Shown: positions 44,647 to 54,722, numbered from the stretch's first letter. The stretch is DNA of 64,000 nt from Gongronella butleri (GCA_025201375.1 JAIWZP010000086.1:1-64000); one strand, 5' to 3'. The notes: generated from the letters alone by a model not told the origin. Numbers and translations: made by a program.

Positions 44647-45822
44647 TTATCGTTCGAGTTCCAATGAAGAGGATGGCCGCGTTGGCAATGTGAGTAAATG
44701 AATGGCGGCGTCGCGCAATGCATCCATTGGCACTGTCTTTGGGTAACGGAAGGACAAAAAGGAGTCTTGCATTTTGCGCCGATGCGGCAGCAGGGCGAGT
44801 CCGCGGCGCCACCATGCATCTTTTTTTTGTCTGCGCTGACCGTGATTGGATGCATCGAGGAGGAGACTACTGCTGTTCGATGCGGGCCCGGTCAGAGGGT
44901 CAAGCCGATGAGGAGGATGGCGCGTGGCGATGCCTGGTGACAGCATGCTATGATTGTCGTCGCAAAACGCGACCTGTAAGCTGCTGATCGTGGGTAATTG
45001 GACCGAACTATCCAGTGTGATGCACGATTCTTTGTGTAAATGCGGCCGTGCGGCAAGGATGGACGAAAAAGTGGTCGTTGTCGTCGCGGACATCGGAGAT
45101 GTCCCGTTGGATGGTGATGACAAGGGCGAATAGGACGACGACGATGCCGACGATGTGCAAATCGATGAAAACAGCAGCGAGCTCAGCTCACTCTGGCTGC
45201 TCGTCAGGCCCTGCTGAATCAGCTGCCATTTTTGTGCCCGATAAGAGCTTGCATAATCGTTTCGAGCTCCATTGACTCGTCCGCCACTCGTCGACCGCGT
45301 GCCGGCTTCCTCTTCCTCGTCAATCGCGTCTGTGTCGCCATCATCGTGCTGGCTTTCCCTCTGTGGCGTGCCACTGGACGAAACAATTAATTCAAACGGC
45401 CACGAAGGCTTCTCGAGAAGCACCATGCTGTCAATTTGCCGCTGCCGCTCCAGATGCAATCGCGACTCGAGCAAAATATTCTCTTGCTGGCATTTCACAA
45501 AGGCCAGCACTCGATTCAACTTGGTCGCCTTGTCGTCATCGATCTAAAAAAGATTGAAGCGTGTGCATCAACATAAACAAAGGCCGCCTAATCTCACCAT
45601 TTTTCTTGCACCCCTCTCCACCACCACCATCTACAGCTCCGCCAAAACCCAAATGACCCGCATCGTCTCTCACACGCACACACAATAAACCTCTTTTCCC
45701 ACTTCCCACGGACAGCTGCGTACCTGATGCAATCGCAAATTATGGCGCGTCAAAGGTAAATAGCGAAACGTAAGGATCGTGCATGCTGACGTCGATGGTT
45801 CATGAGTGGACGTGGAGGCCAT
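44647..45822 (-). CDS. Unrecognised protein, possible lineage-specific
   Basis: Two exons (45822-45724, 45543-44647) give 331 residues. I do not recognise the family. The ordered-looking part is near the N-terminus (TILTFRYLPLTRHNLRLHQ, then DDDKATKLNRVLAFVKCQQE and NILLESRLHLERQRQID), which may form a helical hairpin or coiled coil. It is followed by PSWPFELIVSSSG. The middle is Ser/Thr-rich with an acidic run (DAIDEEEEAG). The C-terminal part has a basic patch (RRGLALLPHRRK) and a final helix-like DALRDAAIHLLTL. There is no signal peptide or membrane segment. The gene is convergent with PP5, about 220 bp from its stop. The join is supported by matching donor (GTACGC) and acceptor (TTTTTTTAG) and by phase. 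Confidence 0.65.
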
Positions 45823-47362
45823 GACCAGCGCATACCCAACAAGTAAGAGAGAGAAAAAAAAAAGAGAGACAAAGGGGGGAATGAACAAATAGAAGAAAAA
45901 GGATGAAGATGATGCGCAATGCATCGAAAACACTCTTTGTTTTTATTGTGTGCCCACTTGCATCTGCTATTTGACAACAAAAAAAAGGAGGTGTTTGCCC
46001 TGACGCGCCCAGAAAAGGGAACCTCGTTGACCTTTGAGGCGGGATTTTCGCTCCTTATTTTTTGTTTTTTGCTTTCTTTATTTGTTTGGGGGAGGTGCCA
46101 TCGAAAGAGGTCACGCCCTGACCATGGCTGATGGCATGATGCTTGTTGGCATGGCGCAGGCGACTTTTTTTTTGTCTCCCCTCCTTCCGTGTATCAGAAA
46201 ATGTGCCAGAACGCGTGATGCTGTTGCTTGCTTAGTCTCAATAGCCAGCGCGATGGCCATGCAAGTCCCTCCCAGGTTGCTGCTGCATTGACGGACTGAT
46301 GTGGGGATGCTCCGTTGCAGAATCTCCCCACCTCTCTTTCTTTCTTTCGCTCCAGCTCGTTTTTTTTTTTTTTTGTCTTTCTTTTTTTTGCGTGTAACCG
46401 TGTCACTAACGCACGTAATATTCTGTGCAGCGGTGCAGCGGGGCACACAGAATCACAATACATGGTTCAGATGTCATCCCTCTCCCTTTTTTACCAAAGA
46501 CGTCTTGTTTTTACCTGTCACACAGTCACAGGCATTCAGAAGCATGGTCCTTCCCGCATGCATATCATAGACACAATGTTCCAGGTCCCTGCGGAGATAT
46601 GTATGGCGGCTCTCCTTGCTCAAATCTCACCGACTTTTAAGGCCCCATCTCGGGGCTCTCAGGGGGCGGGGGCAAAATCGTAAAGTTGTCGACGAGGTGC
46701 AAACTTGATTCACTACAGTATAAATACTGTAAAATGTGTACAATGAGTCGTCCGGTGGTCTTTTAGAGATGAAATCACGAACACTACTTTGTGAAATTTT
46801 CAAGTTTTGGACATTGATTGCACTGCTCTCTTTTCGCAAACGAATACTGTAACTTTCAAAGTAAACATTACTGATGTGATATCATGCATATGATACAGTA
46901 CACAGGCACTCCAACTTTTTTTTGCTGAAAACAGAGAAGCACTGCTGTTATACTGTAATACTGTACTACACTACTACTGTAGCAGCGTAGAAAAAATGTT
47001 GGCATCATCATCATCATATTGTACACTGTATGACAAAACTGATTTATTTTTTTTAACTGACTTTTTTCTAGGGTTGTTAATTCGAGCGAGCGAGACGGAC
47101 GAGATTCAACTTCATTCTTGTCGATCGAGACGACTAGGAGTGAGATTATCATTAATACGTACTGTAAATATCATACATACGGTACGTACAATATTCAGGT
47201 CGTCAATTCGTCTCGATCGTCTCGAACTCACTCTCGATCTCGTCTGTCGTCGTCTCGAACCACCCTCGAGATTTTCGAGCGAGATTCTCGATTTTTTAAC
47301 ATCATCCCTACTCCTTATGATACTGTATGTTCATACTGTATCATACTGTAGCCAACAAAAAC
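45823..47362. other. Gene-free interval leading into a repeat island
   Basis: No convincing gene is present. From about 46690 onward TACTGTA words appear. At 47070-47300 the DNA is dense in CGAGA/TCTCG words, many of them in TCTCGA palindromes. The stretch before 46690 includes the probable promoter of the gene at 44647-45822. Confidence 0.55.
47075..47300. repeat. TCTCGA / CGAGA-rich simple-sequence tract
   Basis: Irregular repeats of CGAGACG, TCTCGAT and TCTCGAACT on both strands form many short palindromes, for example around 47215-47285. Unit length is not constant, so this is a degenerate satellite. Confidence 0.65.
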
Positions 47363-48150
47363 AACGGATTTGTACTATTTTGCAGTCATCTGTCCATTTG
47401 TATGATTGACCCCGTTCAAAAGTGGCCACATCGTGTTCAGCGCAAAATTTGCAACAAAAAAGCTTAAACCCCCAAAGCGCTACGACCACTTTTGAAAAAT
47501 TCAGGGGTCACTCAGGGGTCACACTTTTCAATCTCAGAAATACCTAACTTGGATTTTTAGAACTCCGAATGATCAATGCATCCCAAACAGGTAACTCCGA
47601 TAATTTGCTATTAACTGACAAAATGACAGGTCGCCCCACCTTAAAAAAAAAGCCTAAAGAATGATGCATGAACGGCGATCGACTGAGAAAAGTGCCTGCT
47701 TTGGCCAAGATTGTTTTGCAAAAATTTAAGGTTTGACACTTCCTAATTACTGTAAGGTGCGTGGATTGCATGGAATTTTATTTTTTTTTGTTTTTTTATC
47801 TTTTTACTGTATTTTGTACATTTTTGTGTGCTGAGTGGGCTGCTGGAGCCTCGTGAAATGACCGATGCAAATAGTTAAAACCCAAGTTAGCGCACTGCAA
47901 GTCATCCATTAGATGCTTTTTTACTCCCCTGTTTGTTGGTAAAACTGCTATAAAATTATTAGGTTTATTGGACTGTTGTCGAGAAAATCTCGATCAAAGT
48001 TTTTGATGAAAAAGTGAATTTTCTCTGCGAGTTTTTGCCATCCATCGATGAAACTGGCCTCATTCGATAGAGATGCAACAACAGTTGCTTTTGACACGTT
48101 AAAAGCACTGTGTGTTGTCTAGTCCGTTGCCGAGAACATTGATGTCATGA
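47363..48150. repeat. Dispersed repeat family A, copy 3 (right end missing)
   Basis: It aligns with copies at 1-1015 and 26165-27275, from ATTTGTACTATTTTGCA to the CTCTGCGAGTTTTTGCC and CATTCGATAGAG segments. Homology fades near 48150, so the last third of the element is absent. Confidence 0.85.
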
Positions 48151-48190
48151 TCCCATCTGGACAAATTCTTTTATTTTTTTTAAGAATCAG

Positions 48191-48358
48191 CTAGCGACTG
48201 ACCGGGGTGTTGTCAGGATATCTACGGCTGTGGATGCATACTTGATGGCCATTCTTTCGAACGACTTGTCCACTTGTTCTTGTGCATTCAATGCTCTTGA
48301 TGGTGGCACTCACTAGGGTGATGATGCATAAAACGAGCACCAACACTTGAGCCTTCAT
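48191..48358 (-). CDS. Putative small secreted peptide
   Basis: A 55-residue frame begins MKAQVLVLVLCIITLVSAT, a textbook signal peptide with a likely cut after SAT or nearby. About 35 mature residues follow, with two cysteines (SIECTRTSGQ and HQVCIHSRR) that could pair. No family is recognised. The upstream minus-strand sequence is pyrimidine-rich and ends TTTTTTTTAAAAAAAATG, as before other starts here. It sits directly next to repeat family A copy 3, so it may be a fragment of a longer gene or a chance frame. A missing 5' or 3' exon cannot be excluded. Confidence 0.4.
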   Translation of the reverse strand: MKAQVLVLVLCIITLVSATIKSIECTRTSGQVVRKNGHQVCIHSRRYPDNTPVSR

Positions 48359-48502
48359 TTTTTTTAAAAAAAAAGATGGAGGGGAAAAGATGGAACCTTC
48401 CCCACACACTCCGGGCCAAGCGATTAGGGGGGGGGAATAAGCTAAAAATAGGGGCAATGGAGAGGGAGACGAAGAAGGAAAAAAAATAGGAGGGCGACGC
48501 GT

Positions 48503-48964
48503 TCATCGTCGTTGTCGGCGAGCCTCGTAAGGGATGTCGCGGGTGCGCCTGTCGCGCGAAAGGTGGATGAGAAGTAAACGGGCGAGTTCCGTCAAGTTGC
48601 CCGTGTTGAGGACGCTCGCGGGGACTGGCTGGCTTCGATCTAGCATTGCTACACGTTCACACAAGGTGATCCAAGGGCGCGTCACCGTCTCGGGCAGCTG
48701 CCCGGCGTCCGAACCTTCCAAAGCAACGACGCAGACGTGAATGTTGTCGAAGGCGTCCAACATGGTCCCGGTGCCCCAGCGTCGGGCTTGACCATGTGCC
48801 GTCGTGTCGTGCTGTCGTGGAGGAGGGGGCCAGTCGACAACGTCCGAGACGACAAGGGGGACCGTTCTCAAACTGTCATGGTCCGGCCCGCTCTCATCCC
48901 TGTGTCCATGATGTTGTCTTCGGCGTCGACGCGTCCGACCTTGCTGGGCGGCGACGCTCGGCAC
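48503..48964 (-). CDS. Doubtful ORF, arginine-rich, unknown
   Basis: The frame is about 153 codons with no internal ATG at its left edge that is clearly a start (GTG at 48964). It includes GTMLDAFDNIHVCVVALEGS and PWITLCERVAMLDRS, and ends in an Arg-rich tail. The middle part reads like protein (balanced hydrophobic spacing), while the N-terminal part is Arg-rich and may be noise. If real, it is probably a later exon of a gene or a remnant. Codon-level evidence is weak. Confidence 0.3.
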   Translation of the reverse strand: MPSVAAQQGRTRRRRRQHHGHRDESGPDHDSLRTVPLVVSDVVDWPPPPRQHDTTAHGQARRWGTGTMLDAFDNIHVCVVALEGSDAGQLPETVTRPWITLCERVAMLDRSQPVPASVLNTGNLTELARLLLIHLSRDRRTRDIPYEARRQRR

Positions 48965-49620
48965 GGGCTCGCCACCATGACAATTGAGGAGGTTGAAAAT
49001 TATTGAAATGCTTGATATGAGAGGCTTTCACACGAAGCAGCAGCGTACGAGCGAATGAAGGAAGAAGGTCGCGCATCCGCATCCATTTCAGGTCGTCATT
49101 TTAGGTGCGATTTATTTCAGGTATGCAGGTATGATAGTCGGTTGTTTTCAGCAGGTCATTTCAGGTGCGATCCATTTCAGGTCTTCAATAATTTTCAGTT
49201 CATTATATCCCGATTTCAGCACCTGAATTGACCTGAAAACAGACGAAGAACTGAAATGGATCGCACCTGAATTGAACTGAAATGACCTGAAAACCGAAGA
49301 CTTACTGAATTTACGTAATAACTAGCTCACGGGCGGGCCTACGGCCCTTTGATGCCCGTTCGCTAAAGGTACTTAGTACGCAGGTCTTTGTCTCGCTTGA
49401 AGGAAAGAGGTCTTTAAAGTGTTGAAAGTAAAGAGGTCTTTAGAGAAAAAGGAGTGTTGGACACGTTAAAGCGGCGATTGAATTTGTAGCGTGGGTTGTG
49501 CAACGTCTGTGTAACACCGGGCATTGTGCGTGTTGGCGCGAATTCGAAAAAACCAAGTGAGTCGCGCCGCATGCCCTTTTTTCCTGGCTCACCGCGCAAG
49601 CAAATCTTGCCAAACGCGTT
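48965..49620. other. Gene-free interval with TCAGGT inverted repeat
   Basis: It holds the TCAGGT/ACCTGA cluster at about 49088-49305 and otherwise no coding frame. Confidence 0.55.
49088..49305. repeat. TCAGGT / ACCTGA cluster with an imperfect palindrome
   Basis: Repeated TTTCAGGT and GACCTGAA words occur on both strands. Sequence around 49155-49190 (CATTTCAGGTGCGATCCATT) is matched in reverse complement at about 49248-49290, giving a stem of roughly 40 bases with few mismatches. Confidence 0.75.
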
Positions 49621-49639
49621 ATTTTGCCTTCAACACGTG

Positions 49640-50282
49640 CGACGCGCCTCGCACTCACACCCACACCCACCACCCTCACATCCACCCCCCCTCTCATCAC
49701 CCCCACACCCACGACCCTCACATCCACACCACCACCCCCATCACCCTCACATCCACACATCCACACATCCACACACCCACACACCCACCACACCCACCAC
49801 CCTGCCTCCCCACACCCACCACACCCACGCGTCACGTCGCGTCTTTTTTTTTTTTTTTTACACATTGACTCACCCCCACGTCCTGCTGCCCATCCACACC
49901 CCCACCACCCTCGCCTCCACCACCCACCCACTCTCACATCCACACACCCACTTCACCCACCACATCCACACCCCCACCACCCTCACATCCACACATCCAC
50001 ACCCCCACCGCTCCCCTCACCCTGCCCCCTCCCCCCCCACACACCCACACTCACGCGTCACGTCAGGTCACGTCACGTTTTTTTTTGACACATTGACCCA
50101 CACCCACACCCACACCCTGCCCATCCACAACACCCCCACCGCCCCCACCACCCTCACATCCACACCCCCTCACCCCCTGCCCCCATCCACGCCTACCCCC
50201 ACGCACCACATCCAGCCCACCCACACCCACACCCACACCCCCACACCCCCATACCCAGCCCACCCACACCCGCACATCCACA
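49640..50282 (+). repeat. CCACACC minisatellite with a higher-order unit
   Basis: About 640 bp is built almost only of C, A and some T in CACACCC, CATCCACA and CACCCTCA words. Two blocks of different sequence interrupt it at about 49826-49880 and 50050-50125. Both blocks have the same order: GCGTCACGTC, a T-run, then ACACATTGAC. This gives a higher-order period of roughly 210-220 bp. Long open frames here are a by-product of the repeat. Confidence 0.9.
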
Positions 50283-50830
50283 GTGTGGAAAAAAACACGT
50301 GTGTCGCGCTATTTTCGTCGTGGTTCGGGCAAGGTGACATGAACTCTCGGGTAATCAGGGGTCGGTGACACGAACAGCATGCATGTCGCCCAATGGGGCC
50401 GCGATTTTTCTTTGCACCAATCAGAAAATCCAATTTTCAAAAGTTTCAACAGCGGATAACTCTGAAAATCAATAGACAACCGGGGAAGGTGTGGCGGACA
50501 AAGTTGCTCAGAATTGGATTCTCTACACATCTCCTTAATCGATGACGCGCTCAAATTCAAACGTGCAGGCGGAAAACGCGGCAAAAGGAATGAGCCAATC
50601 AGAATGCCGGAAAAGACACTTTTCGAGCGCGTTTTTCTCGAAATTTTCGCGGGGCAAGGTGCAGGTTGCATTAGCCAAAGTAACTGCAAATTCTTTTCCT
50701 TACAAATGCTCTGAGCCAAGGTCTCTCCAAAACTCAAAAGCGCGGCACCAATGGCGGTGAACCTTATTTTGGCTGTAAAATCTTCAACTTTAAGGCGATT
50801 TTTCACGCAAACGCGACTATAAATCCGGGG
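50283..50830 (-). repeat. Dispersed repeat family B, copy 2
   Basis: The reverse complement aligns with 31340-31880 along its length. It directly abuts the CCACACC minisatellite. Confidence 0.78.
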
Positions 50831-50899
50831 ATCGCGGTTATCACCATTGAACTCGGGTGGAAAATGCGGATCGGAAAGTGGGTCTAAGTCAAAAAAAAA

Positions 50900-51120
50900 A
50901 AAAGTTGTAGAATTTATACAAGTACAATTCTCGGTCGGTTTCAGGCCAATTCAGGTTGATTTTGTAATGTTCAGGTTGGACCTGAACTTTTCAGGTCATC
51001 AAAGCGGCTATGAGGCTGTTGCCCGGGTTGCTTGATCGCGATTCAAATGATTTGAACCTGAATCCTGATTTGTTATTTTTTCTACCTGAACTTTTTGACC
51101 TGAAGCAATATTTCCTCGGG
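50900..51120. repeat. Second TCAGGT / ACCTGA cluster
   Basis: The same hexamer as at 49088-49305 recurs (TTCAGGTTG, GACCTGAAC, AACCTGAATC, TACCTGAAC) at irregular spacing. There is no coding frame. Confidence 0.65.
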
Positions 51121-51404
51121 TCGCCATCCCTGCGGCCGGACCCCGCTCACAGCGAATTTTAAATCTCAGAATGCGCATGTTGCATGGCTGCAACTGATCT
51201 TTAATGCAATTTTTATCCGACTTTTTAGACACCAACCTCGTAATGCACATGACATGTCAATAAAAAATAAAGATGCATTTTTGCTTTTTGACTGTATTAC
51301 TGTACTGCACGATAAATTACTGTATTGTTTGACGCTGTACGTTATCATAGTACTGTACGTATCATACCGGTATGTTGTTGTGTTTTCACTAGCAAATACG
51401 AATC

Positions 51405-51955
51405 TTGAGCTTTCTCGCGACTGAGTGATCCGATTCGCGAAAAACATTAACGCCGTTGAAGAATTAGGTCTATGATGCCATTAGCTGGTCCAAATTTAGG
51501 ACCAGATGAGCAAGTTTCTGATGACGCGCCAGTTTCATAGGCGTAAAGGGGGTAAAGTCAGCACCATTTGGTTCGTACCGCGGCAACGGCAGAGCGCCTC
51601 GACGCGTGAGTCACCTTACATGAATTAGCGGGCACACGCGGTAAAAGACTTGCGGTTTGGGGATATCGCTTCCAGTTTTCGGCGAGTTAGCCTTTAGGGT
51701 TCGTTTTGACCCTGATTTGGCCCTGAATTTATGCAAAATGCATTTTCTCAGGACTGCGTGATTCGATCTCTGAAAAAACTTGACATTGTTGCCTTTTTGT
51801 GTTCAGATTCCTGTAGCTCAAATATAGGACCCGATCGCCAAGATCCAGAGGACACGCCCTGTGAAAAGGGGCAAGGTTTTGTCGATTTTGGTGGCGCACG
51901 CGACAACGGCCCAACGTATTGACGGGCGCGTCATCTCGAATGAATCTGTGATCAT
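51405..51955 (+). repeat. Diverged tandem duplication of ~300 bp
   Basis: 51405-51640 and 51740-51955 share an ordered series: a GACTGxGTGAT start, GAAAAAC, a block ending AGGACC or GGACCC, a GACGCGCC or GACACGCC site, a GCGGCAACGG or GCGACAACGG site and a final ATGAATT or ATGAATC. Substitution is heavy, so the duplication is old. No coding frame is shared. Confidence 0.5.
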
Positions 51956-52039
51956 CTCAAGCTGATGAATGCGATCGCTAGCGCGGCTTGGTGGCGCGTA
52001 CTCTCGATGGTATTTGCCGGTAAAAAAAAAAAAAAAAAC

Positions 52040-52330
52040 TATTATAATGCATTTCTCGCCAACGAGCAGGTTGATCCCGCGTTTTTTTTTTTTTTTTTTT
52101 TTTGGCCATTTTCGAGGTTGTTCCGCGCGCTTTCTCTTGTGTGCAAGGTTTGCGTTCTTCTGGAGACCAATTCTTTCGATTTTGGTTTGAGAGCTCAGTC
52201 ATGGCTGATTTTTTATGTGCGTGTCGCGTCGCAAAGATGGTTGACGGCTTGCAAGCAGAATCCATGGTGGTCTCCAACATTTCACGACACGTTAGGAGCG
52301 TTTCGCAAGGCGGCTCTCGAACAAACACCC
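52040..52330 (+). repeat. Dispersed repeat family C, copy 1
   Basis: It aligns with 57750-57990. Shared phrases are AGCAGGTtGATCCCGC, TTGTGTGCAAG, TTCTGGAGAC and TCxATTTTGGTTTG. Confidence 0.7.
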
Positions 52331-52524
52331 GACAATGTCAATTTCTTTTTAAAAATTGGGCTAATGTCAATTGGTGCACTCCAGCAAGTGCATCGGAGGG
52401 GCGATCAAATTGAAGTACTGATTAGAAATCCGAAAGATGAGAGAGAGAAAATAGAAGGTATGATATTTAATGGGAGGAGACTATGCACAATGATACATTT
52501 TACATGACGTGCCGTCCAATGGCA

Positions 52525-53698
52525 CTATACAGAATTGTCGTGTTGTGTGGGAGGCGGTGTTGTGTTGAGGTCTTTCAATGGCGTGTCGTCTTTGGCATCG
52601 CGCGCAATAACTGGCTGCAAGGATGCCGAAAGCGAAATCGCATCCTGTTCATCCGTGCCTTGCGTGCGCAAAAAGGCATTGCGGTCGTAAGCGCCCTGTC
52701 GCCTTGATGGTGCCGCAGCATTACCATGGCTGTCGTCGTCGTCATCATCGTCGAGAATGTCGTCTTCATCGTCCAGCCAATCCAAACGCTCTTCCTCTTC
52801 ATAAATTGGGATCAAAATGTCCTCGTCTAGTGCATCATCCAGGTAAATCGGAGTGCGCGCCTCGTTGTGCTTCACAATGGTATCAATGATCCAGAATTGA
52901 ATGATGTTCATGACCAGAGGGGTGCTGTCAAGAAAAAAAATGAGTCATTTGTCTTTTTTTTTTGATTTTTGGCGCGTACATTAGCATGACAAAGACAACC
53001 TGGACCTTTGGATTGCCCATTGTCCATCCCAGGATCCATTCGCCCACATCTTCGAGCCAGGGGCACACGCGAAAGAGCAGGACAACGACGAATTTCATCA
53101 TGACAAGCGATGATACGTACAAACCCAGTTGTTTTGCCCAACGGCGCAGCTGCTTGCGAAAGGGCGGCGTGCCGTACACGCCTGTCTGGAAGCCAGAGTA
53201 GCCCATGTGCCGAAGAAGCTTCTGGCCGTTCTCGAGGAACACCCAGATCAGTGCCGTGCCCAATGTCGTGTCCACAAAAATGTTGAGCCAGTACCTACGA
53301 TGTCATTGGCACGTGAGCATTTCTTTTTGCTGCTTTTTTATTTCTTTTTTTGCCTTACCAGACACAAGGGTTGGAAGACCCAGGCTCGTCTAGCGACGTA
53401 CCAAACAAGTAGGAGAGCACAAGGTTGAGAGAATGAACGACGACGCCGCCAACAACTTGTTTGGACACGTCAAAGCCCCTACAAACCTCCATGAGTGAGC
53501 AACGGCAGGTTGCCAAGGCCAAAAGCCCACGCTGTGTCTCTTTCTCTTTTACCAGGTGCGGAAGGGTCTCCGTGGGTCTTCACGCTGTCGCTTGAGAAGA
53601 AGTGTAGAAAATGCAATGGCAGCCAACAAGAGCTGCACGGCAATAGCAAACGAGTCTAATAGCTGGCAGCCCTGCTGGTCTTCAGGTGGTGGCGGCAT
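52525..53698 (-). CDS. STIMATE/TMEM110-family multi-pass membrane protein
   Basis: Four exons (53698-53553, 53478-53359, 53294-52980, 52924-52525) give 326 residues. In animals STIMATE sits in the ER at plasma-membrane contacts and helps STIM1; the yeast relative YPL162C is a vacuolar membrane protein of unclear role. Four to five membrane segments are seen: a first helix after CQLLDSF, then FDVSKQVVGGVVVHSLNLVL. Next come the family signature CVWYWLNIFVDTTLGT, built across an intron that splits the Trp codon, and GLYVSSLVMMKFVVVLLF. The last is VVFVMLITPLVMNIIQFWI, also built across a splice. The tail is very acidic (DEDDILDDDDDDD). The protein start MPPPPEDQQG is short and polar. Function in this organism is unknown. 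It is divergent from bS18m with about 240 bp between starts. Confidence 0.9.
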
Positions 53699-53940
53699 AG
53701 CACGTTGTGAAAAAAAGGAAAAAAGGCGAATGAAAAAGGAAAAAGCGAAAGAAGGGGTACAATGCACCTGATCCGTCCTCAAGTGCGCTTTTCATCGATT
53801 TTGAGCGGAGATTGGAATTGCTTAGCAGCTGTTTGCGGAGAGACAGGGCAAGCCACTGCTCAATTCAAAGGGGCAAGCCTGTCATTACCTCTTTGTTTTT
53901 CTTTTTTTTTCCTTCTTTACACGGTTTTTATTCCTTTACC
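53699..53940. promoter_or_regulatory. Bidirectional promoter, STIMATE-like gene / bS18m
   Basis: These 242 bp separate two divergent start codons. The bS18m side ends in a pyrimidine-rich stretch (TTTTCTTTTTTTTTCCTTC) just before ATG. No clear TATA box is seen. Confidence 0.5.
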
Positions 53941-54722
53941 ATGTTGAAAACCTTTGCCAAACAGAGCGTTGTCACTCGCTTGGCTCTTCAACATACTTCC
54001 ACACGGGCCTTTGCCTCTTCCTCGGCGGTGCGCGACAGCCCCGTCAATGGACAATCGAGTAAGAAACTCATATTTTGCGTGCTTTGACACGGCAGACGCC
54101 TTTTTTAACCGTCGTTTCGTCCTTTCCTCGTAACAGGCATGACCAAAAGCATCCTCAATATCCTCGAAGGCACTGCTACCAGTAAGATCCACGCATCATC
54201 CGATCCTTGTGACCCGTCGTGCATCGATTAATTTTTTTTTTAAAAAAAAATAGAGGATAAAGCCAAGCCTGTCGAGACGGGCGGCCAACGATACCAGCGA
54301 TTCCACCGTGCGGGTGATGTGTACCATCCGGAGGATTTGAACGACGCGCGGTATCAGGCACAATTGCGCCGCCAGCGCACGGAGGTCAAGAAGCCGTCCG
54401 AGGATCCTTTCAATGTCCTGGGCCTCAACCCGCTCCACGAATACAAAAACTACCGCCTTCTCGCCACCTTTGTCTCGGACATGGGCAAGATTCTGCCCCG
54501 CGAAAAGACTGGTAAGGCCATCATTCATGCATTGGAAAATACGTGAAATGACATTGAAATGGCATGCTTTGCTCACTCGCTTTTTTTTTTTTTCCTGACC
54601 CCCCTCTAGGCTTGACGGCCAAGAACCAGCGCAAGTTGGCGCAGGCGATCAAGCGTGCGCGTGCCATGGGCTTGATGTCTTGCACCAGCAAAGATCCTCA
54701 TCGCTTCAACCCTCGCTTTTAG
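53941..54722 (+). CDS. RSM18: Mitochondrial small-subunit ribosomal protein bS18m (Rsm18)
   Basis: Four exons (53941-54058, 54137-54181, 54254-54511, 54610-54722) give 177 residues. bS18 binds the platform of the small ribosomal subunit; here it serves the mitochondrial ribosome. The first ~35 residues (MLKTFAKQSVVTRLALQHTS) are rich in basic and hydroxyl residues without acids, a typical mitochondrial presequence. The core shows NPLHEYKNYRLLATFVSDMG, KILPREKTGLTAKNQRKLAQ and AIKRARAMGLM, the S18 pattern. It ends shortly after (DPHRFNPRF). The second exon is only 45 bases. Splice phases 1/1/1 are consistent. Confidence 0.95.

Noticed and set aside
49640..50282. Interstitial telomere
   Set aside because: The words vary too much, two unrelated blocks interrupt the tract, and the telomere repeat of this organism is unknown. 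It is kept only as a minisatellite.
49640..50282. CRISPR-like array
   Set aside because: There are no regular direct repeats with unique spacers, and the host is eukaryotic.
49496..50368. His/Pro/Thr-rich frame of 290 codons
   Set aside because: It is a translation of the CCACACC minisatellite, and all three frames are open for the same reason.
52330..52507. Frame ending LIRNPKDEREKIEGMIFNG and onward
   Set aside because: It lies in the 3' flank of the STIMATE-like gene, continues from a repeat copy, and has no start or splice support.
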